Shown here: positions 1 to 5,052 of the stretch, piece after piece | How positions within the stretch are numbered: position 1 is the stretch's first letter | How the letters are laid out: each line of letters starts with the position of its first letter | Assembly (NCBI GenBank): GCA_964445085.1 | Contig: CAYUJV010000124.1 | Span: forward strand, 1 to 8,447 | Length of the DNA: 8,447 nt | From: Thiobacter sp964445085 | GTDB lineage: Bacteria > Pseudomonadota > Gammaproteobacteria > Burkholderiales > Thiobacteraceae | Direction of reading: 5' to 3' | Translations under genes and position numbers: made by a program | The notes under the pieces: model-generated | Database searches by the model: none | Told to the model about the DNA's origin: nothing | What the model saw: the letters and a program-made list of their open reading frames with translations, nothing else

Positions 1-398
1 TCACGGCGATGCTGGACCGGGTGCGCCGCCGGCCGCGGCTTGCGGCGCCCGCGCGGAACGAGCCGCCGGTGGCATTGCTGCTGGAGATCGACCGCGAGTA
101 CCGCGACAGGGCCGCGCGCGGCGCGCTGCCCACCATCGCGCCCAAGCGCTTCAACCCCGAGGGCGCGAGCTGGCTGCCCATCCTGCACGCGGAGCGCGAG
201 GGCTGGCATTTCACCGCGCTGTTCTCCAACACCCAGCGCGCCCACGAGCTGGGCATGACCCGGGACTGGGTGGTGATCTATTTCTACGACGATGAGCACC
301 ACGTGGAAGGCCAGCGCACGGTGGTGACGGAAACCCGCGGCCCGCTGGTGGGGCAGCGCGTGGTGCGGGGCCGCGAGCGGGAGAGCCGGGAGCGCTGA
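1..398 (+). CDS. Helix-hairpin-helix type DNA-binding protein, C-terminal part (5' end outside window)
   Basis: The frame is already open at the left edge, so the ATG at 9 is probably internal and the gene starts before the window. About 131 residues are visible, ending at TGA 396-398. The segment around residues 45-125 (TIAPKRFNPEG, WLPILH, TALFSNT.RAHELG.TRDWVV, TVVTETRGPL.G.RVVRGRE) is a conserved C-terminal module. I recognise it from bacterial proteins whose N-terminal half carries PolX-like helix-hairpin-helix repeats. The linker RVRRRPR...NEPPV followed by LLEIDREYRD is also typical of them. Their biochemical role is not established as far as I know; DNA binding or repair is inferred from the N-terminal half, which is not visible here. 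The tail is very arginine-rich. The gene converges on the histidine phosphatase 16 bp downstream. Confidence 0.75.
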   Translation, partial: TAMLDRVRRRPRLAAPARNEPPVALLLEIDREYRDRAARGALPTIAPKRFNPEGASWLPILHAEREGWHFTALFSNTQRAHELGMTRDWVVIYFYDDEHHVEGQRTVVTETRGPLVGQRVVRGRERESRER

Positions 399-405
399 GC
401 GCAGG

Positions 406-425
406 CGCCGGCCGTCATTCCGGCG
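406..425. terminator. Weak candidate bidirectional hairpin between convergent genes
   Basis: CGCCGG at 406-411 can pair with CCGGCG at 420-425 across an 8-nt loop. The stem lies between the convergent helix-hairpin-helix and histidine phosphatase genes and covers the stop codon of the latter. There is no T-run on either side, so this is not a classical intrinsic terminator. In DNA this GC-rich a 6-bp stem can occur by chance. Confidence 0.2.
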
Positions 426-1068
426 GCTGGGTCAGCACCTGGTGCAGATAATGACGGTCGCCCCAGGACTGCAGGTGCCAGCCGTGGGCGTCGAAGTGGA
501 ACCAGTTCAAGGAGCAGTTGGGAATGGCGAAGTCCCGCGGCGTGTGCAGCGGGCGCCCGGTGGCGCGGCGGTAGAGCACGTCGAGCACGCCGCCGTGGGT
601 CACCGCGGCGACGGTCTGCCCGGCGTGATGCTGCATCAGCCAGTGCACGGCGCGCTCCACGCGCGCGGCGAACTGGCGCAGCGATTCCCCGGTTTCGAAG
701 TCGTAGTCAAGGTCGCGCGCCAGGTAGTGGACATAGGCCTGCGGGTGGCGCGCCTCGCCCTCGGCCGCGGTGAGGCCCTGGAAGATGCCGAAGTTGCGCT
801 CGCGCAAATCCGGCAGCAGCCTGATCTCCAGCGCCTCGCGCTGGGCCAGGGCCTGGGCGGTGTCCAGGGCGCGCACGAGGTCGCTGCTGTAGAGGGCATC
901 GAAGCGCGCATGGGCGGCGCTGAAGGCCATCGCCAGCGCCTGCGCGCGGCCGGTGGCGTTGAGCGGGATGTCGGTGTGGCCCTGGATGCGCTTGTCGACG
1001 TTCCAGTCGGTCTCGCCGTGGCGGACGAAGCAGACGCGGGTGGTGGCCGGGGCGGAGGCGGTGGGCAT
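415..1068 (-). CDS. Histidine phosphatase family protein (phosphoglycerate mutase-like)
   Basis: This 217-residue cytoplasmic protein belongs to the branch-1 histidine phosphatase superfamily. The catalytic motif VRHGETDWN lies at residues 15-23, with H17 the residue expected to be phosphorylated. R16, R66 (in SSDLVRALDTA), E90 (in DLRERNFG) and H158 (in VTHGG) complete the usual phosphate pocket. The length is normal for the CobC/GpmB-like group. Substrate cannot be read from sequence: candidates include alpha-ribazole phosphate, phosphoglycerate or other small phosphoesters. No cobalamin gene is nearby, so I do not assign cobC. The ATG at 1068 gives a good N-terminus just before the motif; the Shine-Dalgarno is poor. 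It lies 82 bp downstream of the truncated haemoglobin on the same strand, so read-through transcription is possible. That gap also contains TAAACT-like sequence that could be a weak -10. Confidence 0.9.
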   Translation of the reverse strand: MPTASAPATTRVCFVRHGETDWNVDKRIQGHTDIPLNATGRAQALAMAFSAAHARFDALYSSDLVRALDTAQALAQREALEIRLLPDLRERNFGIFQGLTAAEGEARHPQAYVHYLARDLDYDFETGESLRQFAARVERAVHWLMQHHAGQTVAAVTHGGVLDVLYRRATGRPLHTPRDFAIPNCSLNWFHFDAHGWHLQSWGDRHYLHQVLTQPPE

Positions 1069-1150
1069 GGGGGTTCGCGGCGGGACTGGTTGCCATCAAG
1101 TTTAACCCGGCGCGCGCCCCGGCCCCAGGGGGGGCTCCTGGCGGACGCGG

Positions 1151-1513
1151 CTACACGCGGATGATCTCGCCCTTGAGCGAATACAGGATGGCGAGCACGT
1201 CCTTCTGCGTGGGCTCGTCGATATTGTGCTTGGCCAGGGCGCCCATGATGTCGTCCATGACGGCCAGGTATTCCTGCTCGCTGATGTTCATGCCCTTGTG
1301 CGCCGTGCGCATGTCGCGCCCGGTGTATTGCACCGGGCCGCCGGAGCCGGCCGCGAAGAACTCGTAGGCCATCTGCCGGGCGTGGGCGAGGTCCTCGATG
1401 TTCTCGAAGCGCGTCTTCACCGCCGGGTTGCTCAGGTGGCGCGCGATCACCTCGTCGACGATGCTGCCCACGCCCTGTGCGCCGCCGAGGCGCTCGAATA
1501 GGGTTCCGTTCAT
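1151..1513 (-). CDS. Group 1 truncated haemoglobin
   Basis: This 120-residue single-domain haem protein is of the 2-on-2 globin fold. The N-terminal LFERLGG, the central FFAAGSGGP..YTGR.M (residues 52-68) and the proximal haem ligand H72 in RTAHKGM identify a group 1 truncated haemoglobin. The end, DVLAILYSLKGEII, is typical of a proteobacterial subgroup. Members bind O2, NO or CO; roles in NO detoxification, oxygen sensing or electron transfer are known for relatives but not shown here. By eye alignment to mycobacterial HbN, the B10 position is Ile23 rather than Tyr, and the E7 and E11 positions look like Ala45 and Ala49, giving a mostly apolar distal pocket. The start is supported by a strong AGAGGAG Shine-Dalgarno at about 1521-1527, 7 nt upstream. 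It ends in TAG. An upstream leader carries a GC hairpin and a candidate promoter. Confidence 0.92.
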   Translation of the reverse strand: MNGTLFERLGGAQGVGSIVDEVIARHLSNPAVKTRFENIEDLAHARQMAYEFFAAGSGGPVQYTGRDMRTAHKGMNISEQEYLAVMDDIMGALAKHNIDEPTQKDVLAILYSLKGEIIRV

Positions 1514-1533
1514 GATCTGTCTCCTCTGGGTTG

Positions 1534-1560
1534 CGCGGGGGGCCGCACGGGCCCGCCGCG
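1534..1560 (-). promoter_or_regulatory. GC-rich hairpin in the leader of the truncated haemoglobin gene
   Basis: Two 11-nt arms, 1534-1544 and 1550-1560, pair with one mismatch around a 5-nt loop (CGTGC on the transcribed strand). The hairpin sits between the candidate promoter and the Shine-Dalgarno, ending about 7 nt before the latter. No U-run follows, so an intrinsic terminator for the upstream methyltransferase is unlikely. A leader or translation-control structure is possible but unproven. Confidence 0.4.
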
Positions 1561-1590
1561 GTTCGTGTGGATGCGCCGGTCCGGAAGTTC

Positions 1591-1599
1591 TTTATAGCA
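1591..1599 (-). promoter_or_regulatory. Candidate extended -10 promoter for the truncated haemoglobin
   Basis: On the minus strand the sequence reads TGCTATAAA, an extended -10 (TGn plus TATAAA), one of the few AT-rich words in this intergenic region. No good -35 hexamer lies 16-18 bp upstream, as is common for extended -10 promoters or activator-dependent ones. Transcription would begin near 1584 and give a leader of about 70 nt that contains the hairpin at 1534-1560. Confidence 0.4.
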
Positions 1600-1625
1600 G
1601 CCGGTGCGCCCAGGAAGGCGCGGCG

Positions 1626-2468
1626 CTAGCGCCGCGTCGCCTCGATCTCCAGCAGCTCGCCGTTGGTGACGGTGAGCACGCCGTTGGTGGTCTCGCTGTT
1701 GTCGCGGTAGATCTGCTCCAGGCCGTGCCGCAGTTCGTCCTGCCGGTCCGACTCGAGCAGGTCGAAGGCCTTTTTCACCGGGCCGAACTGGGCGCGGAAC
1801 AGGTTCACCAGCTCGGCGGCGTCGAAGCCGTAGTGCCACTGCGGGTACATCCGGCGCCGCAGCCTGATGTCGGTGAAGTCGTTCGCCAGCCGTTCCTTCA
1901 CCGTGGCCTCGTCCCCCCACAGCACCGGCGAGGGGAGGCCGGCGGGCGGCGGCACGAAGCGGGCGACGTACCTGAACATCTGCCCCGGCATGCTCGCCGG
2001 CGTCCAGTTGGCCATGTGCAGCTTGCCGCCGGGGCGGAGCACGCGCCCGAATTCGGACACCACGCGCTCGGGGCGTGGCGCGAACATGGCGCCGATGAGC
2101 GAGATCGCCACGTCGAAGCTGCCGTCGCCGTAGGGCAGGTCTTCGGCATCGCCGACGTCGAAGCGGGCATCCAGCCCCGCCTCGCGCGCGCGCTCGCGGG
2201 CGTGGCCGATCAGGTTTTCGGCGATGTCGATGCCGGTGACCCGGGCGCCGTTCTTGGCCGCGGGGATGGCGGTCTGGCCGGAGCCGCAGCCGATGTCGAG
2301 CAGGGTCCGGTCGCGGCCGATGTTCCACCCGTCGAGGATTTCGATGGCGCCGGCTTCCATGTACTTGCAGAAGCTGGCGTAGTCCCCGGCTTCCCAGGTG
2401 GCCTTCTGCCGGGCCTTGATGGCCTGGAAATCGGGGGATGCGGCTGCCTGCGTGGCGGTGGCGGTCAT
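1626..2468 (-). CDS. Class I SAM-dependent methyltransferase
   Basis: This 280-residue protein starts at ATG 2468, chosen over an in-frame ATG at 2579 because AAGGAG lies 6 nt upstream and the longer form would read through the operator at 2526-2544. The Rossmann-type SAM site is clear: motif I LLDIGCGSG at residues 56-64, the acidic end of strand 2 at D81 (GIDIA), GDAEDLPY around 106-113, and VLRPGGKL at 143-150. It resembles UbiE/Coq5-type small-molecule methyltransferases. The C-terminal part (WTPASMPGQMF, FVPPPAGLPSP, LWGDEATV) belongs to a recognisable but uncharacterised subgroup. The substrate is unknown. It is divergent from the HxlR regulator and shares with it a paired operator, so it is the likely target of that regulator. 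The stop TAG lies within a 12-bp palindrome, GGCGCTAGCGCC (1622-1633). Confidence 0.9.
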   Translation of the reverse strand: MTATATQAAASPDFQAIKARQKATWEAGDYASFCKYMEAGAIEILDGWNIGRDRTLLDIGCGSGQTAIPAAKNGARVTGIDIAENLIGHARERAREAGLDARFDVGDAEDLPYGDGSFDVAISLIGAMFAPRPERVVSEFGRVLRPGGKLHMANWTPASMPGQMFRYVARFVPPPAGLPSPVLWGDEATVKERLANDFTDIRLRRRMYPQWHYGFDAAELVNLFRAQFGPVKKAFDLLESDRQDELRHGLEQIYRDNSETTNGVLTVTNGELLEIEATRR

Positions 2469-2525
2469 GGCGCTCTCCTTCCGTTGTGGTGGTGAGCTGA
2501 GTTTGGCTGCTGGCGGCGCGGGCTT

Positions 2526-2544
2526 CCAGTACAACGTTTGTACC
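2526..2544 (-). promoter_or_regulatory. Operator-like palindrome facing the methyltransferase gene (site A)
   Basis: On the minus strand this reads GGTACAAACGTTGTACTGG. Its core, GTACAA-N3-TTGTAC (2529-2543), is a perfect inverted repeat. Exactly 57 bp (2469-2525) separate it from the methyltransferase start codon. It matches site B at 15 of 19 positions in the same orientation relative to the downstream gene. A weak -10-like CAAACT begins 23 bp after TTGTAC (2500-2505), so a bound protein would sit at or just upstream of the -35 region. The best candidate ligand is the adjacent HxlR-type regulator. Confidence 0.7.
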
Positions 2545-2648
2545 AGGCGCCGCTGCGCGCGGATCCTTGAAAACCTCAACGATTCAGCGAGTTGGTGCGG
2601 ATCGTCGGGGCCGCGGGCGGCCGCGCCGTGGCCCGGGCGCCCGGATCA

Positions 2649-2667
2649 GGTACTGAATTTGTACTGG
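2649..2667 (+). promoter_or_regulatory. Operator-like palindrome facing the HxlR regulator gene (site B)
   Basis: The plus strand reads GGTACTGAATTTGTACTGG, an imperfect version of the palindrome in site A with the outer GTAC arms intact. It lies exactly 57 bp (2668-2724) before the ATG of the regulator gene, the same distance as site A from its gene. A -10-like TACATT (2688-2693) starts 23 bp after TTGTAC. The arrangement suggests autoregulation of the HxlR gene together with control of the divergent methyltransferase. The centres of the two sites are 121 bp apart. Confidence 0.7.
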
Positions 2668-2724
2668 CAGCGGCGGACGCCAGTGCCTACATTGATGACA
2701 CACCATTCGAGGGGGAGAAAAGAC

Positions 2725-3420
2725 ATGAAAGGCTATGGGCAATTCTGTCCGATCGCCAAGGCGTCGGAAGTGCTGGGGGAACGCTGGACCACCCTGATCA
2801 TCCGCGAGCTGGCCGCGGGCAGCGAGTCGTTCAACGAACTGCGCAAGGGCGTGCCGCTGATGTCGCCGTCGCTGCTGTCGAAGCGGCTCAAGTCGCTGGA
2901 GAAGTGCGAGCTGGTCCGGCGCAGCGAGGCCGGCGGCCACGTGAGCTACAAGCTGACCAAGGCCGGCGAGGAGCTGGTGCCGATCGTGTTCCAGCTCGGC
3001 ACCTGGGGCCACCGCTGGGTGCGCAGCGATCTGGCCGCCCACGACTTGGATCCCTCGCTGCTGATCTGGGACATGCACCGCTCGCTGAACGTGGATTTCT
3101 TCCAGGGTGAGCGCACGGTGATCCGCATCGAGTTCACCGACCAGGTCGCGAAATTCCGCCGCTGGTGGCTGGTGATCCGCGACGGCGACGTGGACGTCTG
3201 CCTCAAGGACCCCGGCTTCGAGGTCGATCTGATGCTCACCACCGACCTGCGCACCCTCACCGCGGTGTGGATGGGCGACACCAGCATCATGAAGGCGATG
3301 CGCGAGAACAGGGTCGCGGTGGACGGGTCCTCGCACCTGCGCAAGAACATCGCGGTGTGGTTCGGCTCCAGCTACTTCGCCGACGTGAAGCCGGCGCGGC
3401 TTGCCGAGGCCGGGGCGTAG
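2725..3420 (+). CDS. HxlR-family winged-helix regulator with C-terminal SCP2-like domain
   Basis: This 231-residue cytoplasmic transcription factor starts at ATG 2725, preceded by GGGGGAG with 8-nt spacing. Residues 5-100 form an HxlR winged helix: CPIAKASEVLGERWTTLIIREL (two-part start of the domain), FNELRKG, SPSLLSKRLKSLE as recognition region, and a wing near SYKLTKAGEEL. Residues 110-220 (SLLIWDMHR, FTD, RRWWLVI, VDVCLKDPGFEVDL, TTDLRTLTAVWMGD) look like the SCP2/sterol-carrier-type domain found in a long HxlR subgroup, which could hold a hydrophobic ligand. C8 sits where redox-sensing HxlR proteins such as YodB carry their conserved cysteine; C61 and C159 are also present. It probably binds the paired palindromes upstream and controls itself and the divergent methyltransferase; this is inference. 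The effector is unknown. It ends in TAG. Confidence 0.9.
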   Translation: MKGYGQFCPIAKASEVLGERWTTLIIRELAAGSESFNELRKGVPLMSPSLLSKRLKSLEKCELVRRSEAGGHVSYKLTKAGEELVPIVFQLGTWGHRWVRSDLAAHDLDPSLLIWDMHRSLNVDFFQGERTVIRIEFTDQVAKFRRWWLVIRDGDVDVCLKDPGFEVDLMLTTDLRTLTAVWMGDTSIMKAMRENRVAVDGSSHLRKNIAVWFGSSYFADVKPARLAEAGA

Positions 3421-3454
3421 GGGCGGCGCGGGCGCCTGGCTGGGCTGCATTTTC

Positions 3455-3463
3455 TGGTACAGT
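3455..3463 (+). promoter_or_regulatory. Candidate extended -10 for the UPF0149/SEC-C gene
   Basis: TGGTACAGT contains a TGn extension followed by TACAGT, a 4 of 6 match to TATAAT, in a 71-bp gap between the HxlR gene and the next start codon. The best -35-like word, CTGGCT (3436-3441), is weak. Transcription would start near 3470 and leave a leader of about 20 nt. Confidence 0.3.
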
Positions 3464-3491
3464 CCCGACTTTGCATTTTCCGGAACCCACC

Positions 3492-4214
<723 letters not shown>

Positions 4215-4228
4215 CGCCCCGCGTTGGC

Positions 4229-4248
4229 GGCGCCGGACCCTAGGCGCC
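4229..4248. terminator. Weak candidate bidirectional hairpin between convergent genes
   Basis: GGCGCC at 4229-4234 is repeated at 4243-4248, and since the word is its own reverse complement the two copies can form a 6-bp stem with an 8-nt loop. It lies between the stop of the UPF0149 gene and the stop of the glutathione peroxidase gene. There is no T-run, so termination activity is only a guess. Confidence 0.2.
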
Positions 4249-4809
4249 CGGCAGCAGCGCCTCGATCGCCTTCACCAGCCGCGGCGATTCCGGCTCGGTG
4301 GTGGAATGGAAGTAGTCCACCAGCCTGCCGTCGGGCCCGACCAGGTATTTGTGGAAATTCCACTTCGGCGCGCCGGCCAAGCCGAACCGCTCCCGTGCCC
4401 ACTGGTAGAAGGGGTGGGCGTCCTCGCCCTTCACGTGCACCTTCGCCGCCATGGGGAAGCTGACGCCGTAGTTCACCTGGCAGAAATTGGCGATCTTCTC
4501 GCTGCTGCCGGGCTCCTGGCCGCCGAAGTCGTTGCTCGGCACGCCGACCACCACCAGGCCGCGCCCGCGGTATTTCTCGTACAGGGCTTCGAGCCCCTTG
4601 TACTGCGGCGTGAAGCCGCACTCGGAGGCGGTGTTCACCACCAGCAGCACCTTGCCCTTGTACTGCGCCAGCGGCAGCGGCTTGTTGCCGATGAGCGTGG
4701 TGAAGCCGTAATCGTAAGCGCTGCCGGCCTGGGCTTCGGCAGCGCCGGAGGTGAAAGGCCACATGATCAGGGCTCCTGTCAGCAGAAATCGGAAAACAAA
4801 TTGAAACAT
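4240..4809 (-). CDS. Glutathione peroxidase family thiol peroxidase, exported
   Basis: This 189-residue protein reduces hydroperoxides, in this family often lipid hydroperoxides. A signal peptide covers about residues 1-26 (hydrophobic FVFRFLLTGALIMW, then a small-residue cleavage region ending near AEA), so it should act in the periplasm. The catalytic pieces are all visible: peroxidatic C64 in NTASECGFTPQY, Q98 in GGQEPG and W150-N151 in WNFHKYLV. C110 lies 46 residues after C64, the spacing of the resolving cysteine in thioredoxin-dependent Cys-type members, which predicts a thioredoxin-like rather than glutathione reductant. The AAGGAG Shine-Dalgarno (4817-4822) overlaps the stop codon of the CFA-like gene (TGAAGGAG), so translation should be coupled to that gene. 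Its place at the end of the lipid operon suggests defence of modified acyl chains. It ends in TAG. Confidence 0.93.
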   Translation of the reverse strand: MFQFVFRFLLTGALIMWPFTSGAAEAQAGSAYDYGFTTLIGNKPLPLAQYKGKVLLVVNTASECGFTPQYKGLEALYEKYRGRGLVVVGVPSNDFGGQEPGSSEKIANFCQVNYGVSFPMAAKVHVKGEDAHPFYQWARERFGLAGAPKWNFHKYLVGPDGRLVDYFHSTTEPESPRLVKAIEALLPGA

Positions 4810-4821
4810 GGTTTGGCTCCT

Positions 4822-5052
4822 TCAGCAGCCGCTGGCCGGGCGGCGGCAACCGGGCTTGGCCAGCAGCATGTGCACGTCGCCCAGGGCGCGTTCGGCGAAG
4901 CCGCCCTCGCAGTAGCACAGATAGAACTCCCACATGCGGATGAAGCTTTCCGGGTAGCCCATCGCCCGCACCTGCTCGAGGTTGGCGAAAAAATTCTCGC
5001 GCCAGCGGGCGAGGGTGGTCGCGTAGTGGGGGCCAATGTCGTCCAGATGCAC
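4822..5052 (-). pseudogene. C-terminal part of the CFA-like methylase, severed by an in-frame TAG
   Basis: These 76 codons follow directly, in the same frame, from the TAG at 5053-5055 that ends the main CFA-like reading frame. They encode the family's normal C-terminus: VHLDDIGPHYATTL, RWRENFFANLEQVRAMGYPESFIRMWEFYLCYCEGGF and a short tail. The tyrosine in EFYLCYC aligns with the conserved C-terminal active-site tyrosine of E. coli CFA synthase (Y317), so the severed part carries a catalytically relevant residue. Independent translation from the GTG at 5052 is unlikely: I see no Shine-Dalgarno in front of it and the fragment is not a domain. It is listed separately because it is not translated unless the stop is read through or is a sequence error. 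The open, conserved frame argues that the break is recent or not real. Confidence 0.8.

Noticed and set aside
1622..1633. Perfect 12-bp palindrome GGCGCTAGCGCC at the methyltransferase stop as a terminator
   Set aside because: As a hairpin it has only a 4-bp stem around CTAG and no T-run. It was noted but not called.
1398..2495. Long plus-strand open frames antisense to the methyltransferase and globin (and similar ones at 6084-7004, 6847-8196, 5263-6168)
   Set aside because: They are antisense shadows typical of GC-rich coding DNA: biased composition, no recognisable domain, and fully overlapped by well-supported genes.
1626..2579. Longer 317-residue methyltransferase starting at 2579
   Set aside because: The extra 37 residues are not family-like and would be encoded across the palindromic operator. 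The ATG at 2468 has a strong AAGGAG at good spacing.
2398..3420. 340-residue form of the HxlR regulator starting upstream of 2725
   Set aside because: The added N-terminus overlaps the start of the divergent methyltransferase and both operator sites. The ATG at 2725 has a good Shine-Dalgarno and begins right at the winged-helix domain.
3455..3470. TGGTAC before the UPF0149 gene as a third copy of the HxlR operator
   Set aside because: Only the left GGTAC half is present; the expected TTGTACTGG half is absent, so it is better read as a possible extended -10.
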